Position numbers and translations under genes: made by a program
Assembly: GCA_002104905.1 (NCBI GenBank)
Contig: MCFE01000289.1
Coordinates: 1-64,000 of the forward strand
Source of the DNA: Basidiobolus meristosporus CBS 931.73
Taxonomy: Eukaryota > Basidiobolomycota > Basidiobolomycetes > Basidiobolales > Basidiobolaceae
Length of the DNA: 64,000 bases
Direction: 5' to 3'
The notes under the pieces: model-generated
Seen by the model: only the letters and a program-made list of their open reading frames with translations
Database searches by the model: none
Told to the model about the DNA's origin: nothing
In this document: one piece after another, positions 44,232 through 54,756 of the stretch
How the letters are laid out: the number at the start of each line of letters is the position of its first letter
How positions within the stretch are numbered: the first letter of the stretch is position 1

Positions 44232-45074
44232 GGGTCAATTCAATAATTGATCAAGTGCTGACGAAGAATCAGATTAGCTTTGTGTCAACCCTACTTGGAA
44301 GCCAATGGTAGATCATCTGCGATAAAATAATCATCCTTCGATGTACCGGAACATATCTAGTGGCGTGCATCTGTAGTAAGGGATACTAAGCTTTGCTCAG
44401 AGTAAAGCAGGCGCCACAGATGTTCGGTGGCGCCTTCATCAATCCAAAGCCATTCCGTGATATCTACGGAGGCGTTATATTATCAACATCCAGATAGTAA
44501 ACAGAACCACTTGTAGCACACAAATCTTAATCGTCAATGGCACTTTCTGATTGTATACAGGCTCAACCGCACATAGATAATCTATGATTCATCGCGCTAA
44601 GCAGAGCCCAATGTTGTATAGCCTGTTAGTGTCCTCCCTACTTCAGCTGGTCCATAATAGATGATCAGTCACCCGATGAAGATATTCCCAATTATAGTAA
44701 CCATCATTAAGAGCTACCGGAAATTATTGGTAGACTTTACCAAGAGCCTTTAATCGAAGTTCGAGCACCTCCGACCTTGTTCTCTATGATCAATCTACTG
44801 ATGGCTAAGCGTGCGAAATGAGATTGCCTTGGCTTTATCTTTCCCGAAAACCAACAGGAATCAGGTGGTCTCGTGAGCCCTAAAGATTGTTACGTCGTGG
44901 ACTTACTACGAACATTACACAATCGGAATAACTGCACGCGCTATTTTACAAACTGAGTCAAATATGAGCAGCGTATGACCTTTTCCCAACACCCCGTCCC
45001 GTATAAAAGCAATGTGATTCGGTTCGTCCTCAGCATTCACCCGTCCGCCTTCGTAGGGTTACAATCTCAATCAA
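44232..45074. other. Intergenic region upstream of alanine aminotransferase
   Basis: No gene is seen. A TATA box is at its right end (45002-45008). Confidence 0.55.
45002..45008 (+). promoter_or_regulatory. TATA box of alanine aminotransferase
   Basis: TATAAAA lies about 70 bp before the ATG at 45075. Confidence 0.65.
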
Positions 45075-46797
45075 ATGACTGTTCGTCTCTTTACCCGTAT
45101 TAACTCACTCAGCACCTTCCGCTCCCAAGCCCGTAAATTGGCTTTGACCCCCTCTAGCCTTCGTTACCAAGGATTCAGAGCCCTATCTGCTGTTCCCGAA
45201 GGTAGATGTGAGCGATGAAAATTTTAATCCTATCCATTTATTAACATGATTGTAACGATTCTAGTCGCCGAGTCCTCCACCAGCAGCAAAGTTCTTACCC
45301 TCGAGAACCTTAACCCCAGAGTGAAAAGTGTAGAATATGCCGTTCGTGGTGAAATTGCCATTTTGGCCGACACCCTTAAGAATGTAAGTTCTCTATCCTT
45401 GGTGACTGATACCTAGGTTGGCTACTTATGTTCTTCTCCACCAGAAACTGGCCCAAGGTGCTCAATTGCCATTCAAGGAGATTACCAACATTAACATCGG
45501 TAATCCTCAGCAATTGAAGCAAAAGCCCATTACCTTCTTCCGCCAAGTCGCCTCACTGGTAGAAAACCCCGAACTTCTATCTGACGAAAACAGAGAGAAG
45601 GTTGAGGCTCTTTACCCCAAGGACACTATTGAGCGTGCCAAAAAATTGGTTGCCAGTGCTGGTGGCAGTGTCGGTTCCTACAGCCACTCCATGGGAATCC
45701 CATACATCCGTGAGCAGGTTGCCAAGTTCATCGAGAGGCGTGATGGTTTCTCCTCCGATCCCGATTCCATCTTCCTTACTGCCGGTGCTTCTCCAGCAGT
45801 TCAATTGGTTTTGCAATGCATGATTGACAAGCCAGAGGTTGGAGTTTTGATCCCAATTCCCCAATACCCTCTCTACACTGCCTCCCTTGCCTTGTTCAAT
45901 GGACAGCCAGTTCCTTACTACTTGGATGAGGAGAATGCCTGGGGAATGAACATTGCTGACTTGAAGAAGTCCGTGGATGAGGCCAGACGTAATGGTACCG
46001 ACGTTCGTGCACTTGTCATCATCAACCCTGGAAACCCCACCGGACAATGCTTAACTGAGGAGAATATGCGCGATGTCATAGATTTCTGCCAACGTGAAAG
46101 ACTTGTTCTCTGCGCCGATGAGGTCTACCAAACTAATATCTACGTCCCCGAAGAAAGACCTTTCCACTCATTTAAGAAGGTTCTCAAGAGCATGGGATCA
46201 AGCTACGAGAATGTTGAGCTCTTCTCGTTCCACTCCATTTCCAAGGGTATGATCGGAGAATGTGGTAGACGTGGTGGATATGTCGAGTGCACCGGAATTG
46301 ACCCCAAGGTTATCGACCAGATGTACAAGATCTCTTCTATCTCTCTTTGCCCCAATGTTCAAGGCCAGGTTATGATGGAGCTGATGGTCAACCCTCCTCA
46401 ACCTGGGGAGCCTTCATACGAACTATACAAGAATGAAATGGACGACATTTACACCTCCTTGATCAGAAGAAGCACCAAATTGGCCTCTGCCTTCAATGGC
46501 TTGGAGGGCGTTACCTGCAACAAAGCTGAAGGAGCTATGTACCTCTTCCCTCAAATCCGTCTCCCCGCCAAGGCCATCGAGGCCGCCAAAGCTGCTGGTA
46601 AACAGCCCGATGCCTTCTACAGCTTGGAGATGTTGAAGGAGACCGGTGTTTGCGTCGTCCCTGGATCCGGCTTTGGCCAGCAAGAAGGCACCTGGCATTT
46701 CCGTGCCACCTTCCTTCCACCTGAGCACACCTTCGATGAGTTCATCAACCTTCTTGAGAACTTCCACAAGAAGTTCATGTCTACCTACAGAGATTAA
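45075..46797 (+). CDS. ALT1: Alanine aminotransferase, probably mitochondrial
   Basis: Three exons: 45075-45207, 45265-45383, 45445-46797; about 534 residues. The first donor could also be six bases earlier (after 45201), in the same phase. The N-terminus (MTVRLFTRINSLSTFRSQAR) is a classic mitochondrial presequence. The fold-type I aminotransferase core shows INIGNPQQ, FLTAGASPAVQ, INPGNPTGQCL, CADEVYQ and the PLP-lysine region SISKGMIGECGRRGG. It interconverts alanine plus 2-oxoglutarate and pyruvate plus glutamate. Length and motifs are complete. Confidence 0.96.
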
Positions 46798-47094
46798 GCA
46801 TGGATCATTCTAGATTAACGCCATCAATCTTACTCAGGTAACATCAACACTGTCACATTCACACCTCTAGCATTTCACCCCGTATTCCCTACTGTATACA
46901 ATACCTACATACGGAATAAATACGATATTCCTTCGCCTTTCCAGCATTTGTTTATGAGCAATTTATTAAGCAAAGTCTAGTTTCAATCTCCCAAGAGCTA
47001 TATGTATATGTACATAGATCATATATTACGCTTTGGTATGCCGCAGAATTTTAGGATTCAAGTCTAAAACCCGTAACTGAGAGGGCCGTGGTGA

Positions 47095-47815
47095 TTAATA
47101 AAGACGTTGAGGTTTGCCCATGGAGCTCTTGATGTAAAGAGACTTGACGTTTTGCCAGTTCTTCTTCAGGAGGGAAACCAAGAAGTTGACTGACAACATG
47201 ATGTTACCGAGAAGTTGGTCCTCAGTCATTTGGACATGGCCGACCGCGACACCGAGGCAAAGAACCTTCTTAAGCTGGAACTTGATGGTGGAGCGAAGTT
47301 CGTTGGCCTTGTCGGACAAATTGTCGTTGTGGGAAACGGGGGTGGGGAATTTACCGGCCTTGTGGAGACCAGGGCCCAGAAGACGAGGGATTTGCTTAAT
47401 CAAAGCTTCAGAAGCAAGGAAAGCATCGAACTTCTTGGCGAGCTTCTTGATAAGCTTCTTGTTCTTGTTCAACTTCTTCAAATCCTCGACGGACATAGAT
47501 TCCAAACCTTGCTCCTTGGCTTGATCGCAGTGATGAGCATCACCAAGAACACAGACCGACATCTTGGGGCGGGGGACATTGGGAAGCTTGATGGTACCAG
47601 AGAAACGTTTGTCACGTTGGGGATCGTAGTTCTTGAGACCGATCTGGAGCTCGACGGTTTCGGTGAACTTACGGGTCTTCTCTTGGGATTCAGCCAAGAC
47701 AATGCGGACGCTCTCTCTCACGGCAGCGACGGAGACTTTGCTACTGTAGTATCGGGCGCATGTTAATGATGATTGATGGATGAACGCGCACCTAATCGAT
47801 ATCTGCGTACCTCAT
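47095..47815 (-). CDS. RPL10A: 60S ribosomal protein L10A (uL1)
   Basis: Two exons on the minus strand: 47811-47815 (just ATGAG) and 47095-47743, with a 67 bp intron; 217 residues, the exact family length. Marks: [50 protein letters not shown] and the end [10 protein letters not shown]. It forms the L1 stalk that handles exit of deacylated tRNA. The tiny first exon is conserved in type with other genes here. It diverges from RPC11 across 223 bp. Confidence 0.97.
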
Positions 47816-48038
47816 GTTGTTTGTTGATTTGTCGAAACAAAAAAGGAGGCCGGCACACACTTATGCAAGGCAAATATTTAACCCTGCTGCCAATACACCA
47901 AGATAAACAATTTGTTTAAGAGCAGGGCAACGGCGCCCATAATTTGATTAACATAGTCGAAAAAAAAGAAAAAAACCCTTCCCTTGGGTTACAAGACCAC
48001 GCTGTACGTAGACTCTCCCCAGGACTCCCTAGAGCAAC
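47816..48038. promoter_or_regulatory. Shared divergent promoter of RPL10A and RPC11
   Basis: It lies between the start codons of a ribosomal protein gene and a Pol III subunit gene. A TAACCCT half-box is near 47880. Confidence 0.45.
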
Positions 48039-48488
48039 ATGTTATTCTGTCCGTCGTGTTCGAACCTTCTGCTCATCTCCAACGACACCGGTTCGAACCA
48101 CTTTTACTGCCAAACATGTCCCTACATGTTTCCCGTGACCAGGACGGTGGGTGGTTTTGTCCAGCATTCCGGCGACATCGGCTCGAGATACTGATCTTTT
48201 CCTCTTCCAGCATGCCACCAGGAACGTGTTGAAGCGTAAGGAGGTCGATGATGTCCTCGGTGGAGAAAAAGCCTGGGCCAATGTGGATTCCATCGAAAGT
48301 ATGTCTTGTCCTAGTTGCCTGTTACCATTGGTTGCTTTGCTAAATCCCCTCGTGTAGCTTCTTGTCCAAAGTGTGAACATCCTCGCGCGTACTTCTTGCA
48401 GATCCAAATCCGTTCGGCCGATGAACCCATGTCCACGTTCTACAAGTGCTGTAACCATGAGTGCCAACACCAGTGGAAGGAGAAATAA
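48039..48488 (+). CDS. RPC11: RNA polymerase III subunit C11
   Basis: Three exons: 48039-48146, 48211-48298, 48358-48488; 108 residues, matching the family. The N-terminal zinc ribbon is MLFCPSCSNLLL...CQTCPY. The linker has KRKEVDDVLGGEKAW. The C-terminal TFIIS-like ribbon has CPKCEHPRAYFLQIQ, RSADEPMSTFYKCC and ends HQWKEK. The acidic hairpin (RSADEP) stimulates RNA cleavage by Pol III. C11 is needed for termination and reinitiation on tRNA and 5S genes. Confidence 0.96.
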
Positions 48489-48939
48489 TTCGCCAGCATC
48501 CGAGGGGCATCTACCACTAGAGAGACTAGGGCTTGGTGCATCCTCAGATAACTTAATGACTAAATCATGTTGCGATTTATTAAATGGAATGTACAGTAAT
48601 AAACATATGCACCAATGCAGGGCTGTGCCATTGAAGGATGGTCAGGAATGGCAACCATTCCAACTTGTTTGCACAAAGGAAGTCCTACCAGATTTGAGAG
48701 TTCTTATCTGCCATGCAATTTCCTACTTATTGGCTTCCAGGGTACGTGATCGATTTGGGATGGGAATGGGATGGGAATGGGATTTGGCTAATTGAAAATT
48801 CATGGCTTCCTGTTTGGGCAAACAATCTCCATTAACCTTAACTCACACCGTCCCAGCCCAAGAATAGTGTTTATCCTTGCGCTAGGCTCTTCGTTTGTTT
48901 CCGTCCCTACTCGAGGCTTGCATCCATCCGAGCTTTTCT
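48489..48939. other. Intergenic between RPC11 and the MYND/presenilin locus
   Basis: No gene is supported. A GGGATGGGAATG repeat occurs near 48755. Confidence 0.5.
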
Positions 48940-49341
48940 ATGAATTCCGCAAGTGGAGTGCAGGCTGGTACTGCGTCTAGCAGTACCGATAGTGATAATG
49001 GTTGGGGCGATGTTTATTCATTCAACTGCCACATTCTCCACCCAGATAATATGAGCTAACCTGAACATTTTACTTCTTACTATTCAAGAGTTCTCAAGGT
49101 GCCATGTTTGTTCCAAGCCCGCCTTATTCATGTGCAGCGCATGCGGCTCTTCTGTTCAGTACTGTTCGGAAGGGTGCCAAAAAGAAGACTGGCCACAGCA
49201 CATCCAGACTTGCAGGAGGATAGCTGAGACAAATCGAGACAGCGGTAGAATTCGCTTTACCCATTCCTCTGCACTCGAGAAACTATACTCATCGCTGCCT
49301 TTATTTCACACCAAGCAGATGCTTCAGATATTAGCCAGGTA
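48940..49341 (+). CDS. MYND zinc-finger coding exons directly before presenilin
   Basis: A short first exon from ATG 48940 (MNSASGVQAG...) splices to an exon starting at 49088 or 49090. The donor is uncertain; several GT sites between 48960 and 49013 fit. The second exon encodes a complete MYND finger: CHVCSKPALFMCSACGSS, then VQYCSEGCQKEDWPQHIQTC. MYND fingers bind proline-rich partners. In the straight frame the protein ends LQILAR at a stop (49339-49341, or TGA across the next splice). An alternative intron (49245-49318, GTAGAA...AAGCAG) would put the finger in frame with presenilin. Which form is real cannot be decided here. Confidence 0.7.
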
Positions 49342-49396
49342 GGCCAGCTCAGCGCTCGCGTTGCTATTCTCTTGCTTACAATTCCCTTCGACGTAG

Positions 49397-51391
49397 ATGA
49401 CTTACGGCGACAGTCGACATAGCCAAGTTCCTTTCAACCAGAGCCCGCCTGTCGAGGATTCGCCGGAAGAGCAAAAAAGCGAACTTCAGTTCTACACGGC
49501 GCAAATTTACCAGATCATTAAACCTGTGCTCTGCTGCATCATACTCTCCATAGTGTGGGTCAAGATTTCGATGTCGGGGAGTGACTACCGGTCAGTATAC
49601 CCTAAGCGCTGCTAGACACACTAGGTTTAACGGCTTTCTTGTCGCAGACCGGCCCCATCTGGCTATGCAGTATACAACGAATCCGGAACCGGCTCCAGCT
49701 CCGATCGATTCGTGGGCTCTCTGTTGAACGCCTTGATCATCATTGGCCAGGTGGTAGTATCCACGTTCATCATTGTGTGTCTATTCAAGTTTGGATATAT
49801 CAAGGTAAATGCGGGGTGGCTTTGTGACTGTTTGTCTCCGTCTGATGAGCCTTCCCACTGTAGATATTGATCGGATTTTTCATTCTGGTTGTAACCACGC
49901 TACTGGGATTCATGGGATACTTGCTCGCATTGTAGGACCTACTGAGACGAGGCATATCGTTCCAACTGATGTTGATTTGGCCATTGTAGGAATCTCTTGC
50001 AGGTGTTCAATTTCGGCTTGGATTACATCACCCTTGTGTTTTGTCTCTACAACTTTGCCGCCGTCGGGCTGGTGGTGATATTCTGGAAAGGGCCGTTGCT
50101 GCTTCAGCAGATCTACCTGACCATCATGTCCTCGCTAATGGTAAGTGTGTGGGTGACTGCCCGTGGCGCTTTTGGCTGCTGACGATTCTCCCGATAGGCT
50201 TTCTCTCTGACTGGGCTTCAAGAGTGGACAACCTGGATGCTACTTGGGCTTCTGGCTATATGGGGTATGTCTTTCTTTTAATTGCATCTTGACGTATGCG
50301 CTGTGACGAATTCAATAGACCTTATTGCCGTACTTTGTCCATACGGCCCCCTGCGCATGCTTGTCGAGTCATCGAGAGAGCAGCAGAGAGATGTTCCGGC
50401 TTTACTCTATTCAGGCAAGTGACACTCCGCATCTCCAAAGTCGCCCGCCTCTGATCATCAGGCTAACCCATTCTTAGTGGGAAGCATCGTTTGGCTGATG
50501 GCAACAAATCTATCTGGATACGAACCGGTGCGCACCGGTAGCGACGAGTCTGGCGGCGGGCCATCCGAGTTGGAGTATTCACAATCCTCAGCCTCCCCCA
50601 ACCTTCGGAATTTGCATCCCAATTCCCTTTCTGCTGCGTCGTCCGCCCACCGTCCGTTTGATCAAGCCTCGGCTGCAAAGCTAGAGAACCCCTTCTTGGA
50701 AAGCACCGACTATCATCCCGATAGGCGAGAGATCAGCAGCGCCTCCACCAGCTCCACCAGCACTATCCTCGTCAGGCAATCCTCACTGATGCCTCGGGAA
50801 GAAGAGGTTCCTATGCAACCTCGGAGCGATTCTGAAAGCAACCTACTCTCCGTCTCTGGTGCAGCAACTACCCCCACTGGGAATCGGCAAGAACCCCCGG
50901 AGCCTGAAAACGGGGAAGATGGAGGTGAAGTGTTCTCCCATACGCACTTCCTTTCGAAAGCAAAGCTAACCCTTAACGGGACCATATGCAGATGAGCGAA
51001 GCGGGTTGAAGCTTGGCCTAGGGGACTTCGTGTTCTACAGCGTGCTGATAGCCAGAGCATGTGCGTAGGTTCAAGGAATTTATTGACAAGGACGATGTCT
51101 AAATCGTATTGCATTCTTCTGCAGCAATGTCCGATTGGATAACCACCATTTCGTGCTTGGTGGCCGTCATGACGGTTAGTACCTTGTTTAAAGTGGTCCG
51201 AGTGATAACTAACCTCCGATCATGGGCATTTCAAGGGATTGAACGCCACCATCTTTTTGCTGGCCATCGCGAGGAAGGCACTACCGGCGCTCCCGATCTC
51301 CATTGCCTTCGGAATACTGTTCTATTTTGTGTCCAGCATCATGCTTGTCCCATATGTCCAAGCACTTTCCATAGTTCAAATCATGATATAG
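49397..51391 (+). CDS. Presenilin, catalytic subunit of gamma-secretase
   Basis: Ten exons from 49397: 49397-49590, 49648-49804, 49864-49931, 49990-50140, 50198-50264, 50319-50414, 50478-50924, 50992-51060, 51125-51174, 51236-51391; 484 residues. Presenilin marks: [29 protein letters not shown], the first catalytic Asp213 in [20 protein letters not shown], a long hydrophilic Ser/Pro-rich loop (about 245-395), [15 protein letters not shown] with Asp405, and PALP (450-453) near the end. It cleaves membrane proteins within the bilayer with nicastrin, Aph-1 and Pen-2. The first motif is WD where most have YD. One intron (50415-50477) is GC-AG. The ATG is the first triplet after a good splice acceptor, so coding may continue upstream into the MYND exon. 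Confidence 0.95.
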
Positions 51392-52208
51392 CTGGAAGTC
51401 TGGCTGCTTCCCCACCCCACCCCACCACAACTTCCATCTCCACCTCAACCCAGCAGTAATACTCCATAGATAGCTGGCCAAATTATTTCCAACCCGTAAT
51501 AAGCTATAATACAACCACTGCACTGATCCACCCTCACTCTACAGTTGTTTCTGCTTTTGACACGGGAGTCTCGCATCGCTGGTCACAGGTGAAATTAGAT
51601 TGTGTCCAGAATTCGAGCCCTATTGAAACCGAGGGGTGAGGGGTGCTTTATTGGTGGGTGTTGCCTTTCTCTAGGATGCTGGCCCATTCGTATATTGTGC
51701 ATCGCGGTTCCAGATCTGCTGTTCAGATGTCCTTATCCATCATGACGCTAACCAAACTGTAGTCAGCATCTGTTCATAGACGAGCCTGTATTGACCAAAA
51801 ATAGATAATTTCGGTGGTCATCTCTACATGAAACCTCATTTATTAATGGACGCGCTGAAAGCTTGGTCAATGTACTTTATATCGCCCACTAAGATGCGTA
51901 TCGAATACTGGTGGATCGATTGGACGCCTTCTCGCCATCATGGTTCAGCCACTGCCATCCACATTCCCATCGTTAACTTCGTCTCTCCGCCAACAGATCC
52001 AAACAATCGATCCTCACCAAAGGATTATCGGATAGATTATTTGCATAATTGAGGCGATCAATATGCCTGGATCTCGAAAAATATCCATTGTGCCCTTCTC
52101 TGTTTCAGATCGGATGGTGTGAGGCGGTTAGAAATCCCTTCAGACCGATGGTTCGTCTCCACATCAACTGCCACCCCACTTTGCTCCACACCTTATAACC
52201 CTTGACTC
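51392..52208. other. Intergenic region
   Basis: It holds the presenilin 3' region with a CCCCACCCCACCCCACC run near 51410. No gene is seen. Confidence 0.5.
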
Positions 52209-52632
52209 ATGGGAAATTCCTACCAAAAAAGAATCGCCGAGCTTGAGCGCCTAGAAAGAGAGAGCAAGGAGAAGGAGAAGCGTCGTGTCGAGTCACCTCC
52301 CCTCGACTTGCAAGAGCTTGATCTGACCACCCATTTCATGGAGCACTTCTCGGAATCCGAGTCGAACTTGCATTACGAAGAGCCGACCGAACGCATGCTT
52401 CGCCGCTTCCAGCAAGCTATAGAAAATCGGCACTTCCATCAACAACTACTGATCTCTCAAGCTGTGCTTCGTAGCCGCATCCGACACAGACTGGAGGTAA
52501 GTGGGGTATGGTCGAACCATGCAGCTTGACCCCCGACTGAGCAGGGTTTCCCGCATACTCTAGACCTCTGAGAATAACTTGAGCGAAAGGCGAGCCCGTT
52601 ATCCTGGGGACGCCGACATGGAGGAAGTCTGA
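52209..52632 (+). CDS. Small charged protein of unknown function
   Basis: Two exons, 52209-52496 and 52564-52632, joined by a 67 bp intron with good GTAAGT and CTCTAG ends; 118 residues. The protein starts MGNSYQKRIAELERLERESK, is rich in Glu, Arg and Lys and looks helical, probably coiled coil at the N-terminus. Gly at position 2 could permit N-myristoylation, but the usual Ser/Thr at position 6 is Gln. I recognise no family. It may be a lineage-specific gene. Confidence 0.55.
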
Positions 52633-53394
52633 TGCTGGTCCCCAGCTCCGACAGGGAAAACCTAGTTGGCGTGGCGTTCGCATCCATCCAGAGAACGGCG
52701 CTCCCGTATCCAAACGTTTCTTGTCCGCCCGCAACCTTGGTATTTCATGCTAAAGACCATATCTATCTAGGAAGTGTTACCCCTCCCCTCCCCTCCCCTC
52801 ACTTATTACCCTGTATTATTTGTATATTGATTCATACCTAAGCATGTTTTTTTGCTGAGCATTCCTATAAAATGACTTCACCACACTTCAACACATCTTG
52901 GCTGTTTCGTATGGATCATGTGGGCCGATTCCATTCTGTATTCCACCACGGTGTATATGAGGATGTCTCCATCCACAACCCCGGAACCGTAGAGTTCGGA
53001 GTGGCATATTCCGGATCTTTTCCTGTTTGAGGGAATTTCTCACGCTTGTCTAAATTTAGCCGTCAAACCTCGCATTTCAGATCCACCCCACAAACTAAGT
53101 GGTCGAGTGAATTACCCAGTGGAGCTGTTGTTCGCACCCACCGCGCACACTCGCCCCCGATTGACTGGTTCCCAAGAAGACTCTACCCACCTTAGCCAGG
53201 GTGAGACACGATCGTGGATATGGCAGTGGGGTAATTACCCGGGTCAGGCAGAGCGGGTGGGTGTAACCTAGCCTTTAAAAGTTAATTCACTTTTTTGTAC
53301 GCAGCGTGAAACATGCGGTTGATTCGGTGCTGCTCGGCCACCGCTATAAATCCCGCTCCACCGCATGCGACCACCTCATATCACTCATTCTGCC
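52633..53394. other. Intergenic region with the AVT-type transporter promoter
   Basis: A CCCCTCCCCTCCCCTCCCCTC microsatellite-like tract is at about 52780-52800, and a TATA box is at the right end. No gene is seen. Confidence 0.55.
53344..53350 (+). promoter_or_regulatory. TATA box of the AVT-type transporter
   Basis: CTATAAA lies about 50 bp before ATG 53395. An earlier in-frame ATG at 53365 is only about 15 bp from the TATA box, so it is probably not transcribed; this decides the start. Confidence 0.6.
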
Positions 53395-54756
53395 ATGGCG
53401 GATGCTTTCAGCGAGAAGGACGGTTTCAAGCCCACGATGAAGGGCGAAGGACAGGGGGTGGGCGTCGAGGTCTTCGAAGACATCGAAGGAACCACTTCTG
53501 CGAAGAAGGCGTTCCTGCTGTTGATCAAGGCCTTCGTTGGTACCGGGATCCTCTTCCTGCCCAAGGCCTTTTCCAACGGTGGCTTGATCTTCTCGATGAT
53601 CGTGCTCTCGGTGGTGGCAACCATCACGGCGGTGGCCATGCTGCTTCTGGTCAAGGTGCGACTTCAAGTCCCCGGGAACTTCGAGGACATCGGAGGGAAG
53701 CTCTACGGTAAACCAATGAAAATCGTCGTCATGACCTCGATCACCATATCCCAGGTAAATCTCTTCCGCCAACCTGTCTCCTCACGTCCCCCACCCCACC
53801 CTAACCTCTCCATCCATTAGATGGGCTTCTGCTGTGCTTATTTCATCTTTGTGGCCCAGAATCTATACGACCTCACCCACTCGTTGTCGAACTGTAGCGT
53901 AGACATCCCGGTGATCTATTTCATCCTGCTCCAGCTGGTGGTGTACATGCCCTTCTCCCTGGCCCGAAAGATCAAGGCGTTCTCTTACACCGCTTTGCTG
54001 GCGGATGTTTTCATCCTGATCGGCATCGTCTACATCCTCTACAGGGACATTGACAAGCTGACCACCGTGGGCACCGGGGACATCCAGCTCTTCAACAGCA
54101 AGGATTACCCGCTGTTCATCGGGACCGCTTTGTTTAGCTACGAGGGAATCGGCTTGGTGCTGCCCGTTGTCAACTCCATGAAGGAGCCCAGACGGTTCCC
54201 CGCCGTCCTGGCATGTGTCATCGTGTGTGCCACGGTGGTGTTCGTCGCGGTGGGTGCCATCTCCTACGCCGCCTTTGGCAACGTGACCGAGACGATCATT
54301 CTGATGAACATGCCAGTGGGTCACTCGATGACCATCACCGTACAATTCCTGTACGTATTCGCCATCATCCTGACCCTTCCGCTGATGCTGTTCCCGGCCA
54401 TCGATATCCTTGAGCAGGGCCTGTTCCGTAAGAGATCAGGCAGAGCCTCGACCATGGTGAAGTGGCAGAAGAACCTCTTCCGTATCCTCCTCTGCCTGGC
54501 GCTGGCCATGATTGCCTGGGGCGGCGCCTCGAACCTGGACAACTTCGTCGCCTTGATCGGCGGCTTTGGGTGTATCCCCTTGCTCTTCATCTACCCAGCC
54601 ATGTTCCACTACAAGGCGGTGGCGACCAAGCGTGTGTACAGGATCTGCAATGGGTTGATGATCGTCTTTGGCTTCGCCGTCATGGTATTCGTCACCTACA
54701 TCAGTATCCGAAGCTGGTCCACCGCCGAGGTGGTCAACCATTGTACAGCTCATTAG
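53395..54756 (+). CDS. Vacuolar amino-acid transporter, AVT3/SLC36 type (AAAP family)
   Basis: Two exons, 53395-53754 and 53821-54756, with a 66 bp intron; 431 residues. After a short hydrophilic N-terminus, 11 membrane helices follow. The first contains the family mark KAFVGTGILFLPKAFSNGG. Others are LFSYEGIGLVLPVVNSM and AISYAAFGNVTETIILMNMP. Members related to yeast Avt3/Avt4 and animal SLC36 export neutral amino acids from vacuole or lysosome in proton-coupled fashion. The substrate here is inferred. G+C is high relative to neighbours and codon use is strongly C-ending, suggesting strong expression. Confidence 0.9.

Noticed and set aside
48090-48100. GGTTCGAACCA, a near-match to the Pol III B box, inside the RPC11 coding exon
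   Set aside because: No A box stands at a fitting distance upstream, no tRNA can be folded, and the bases are needed for the zinc-ribbon codons.
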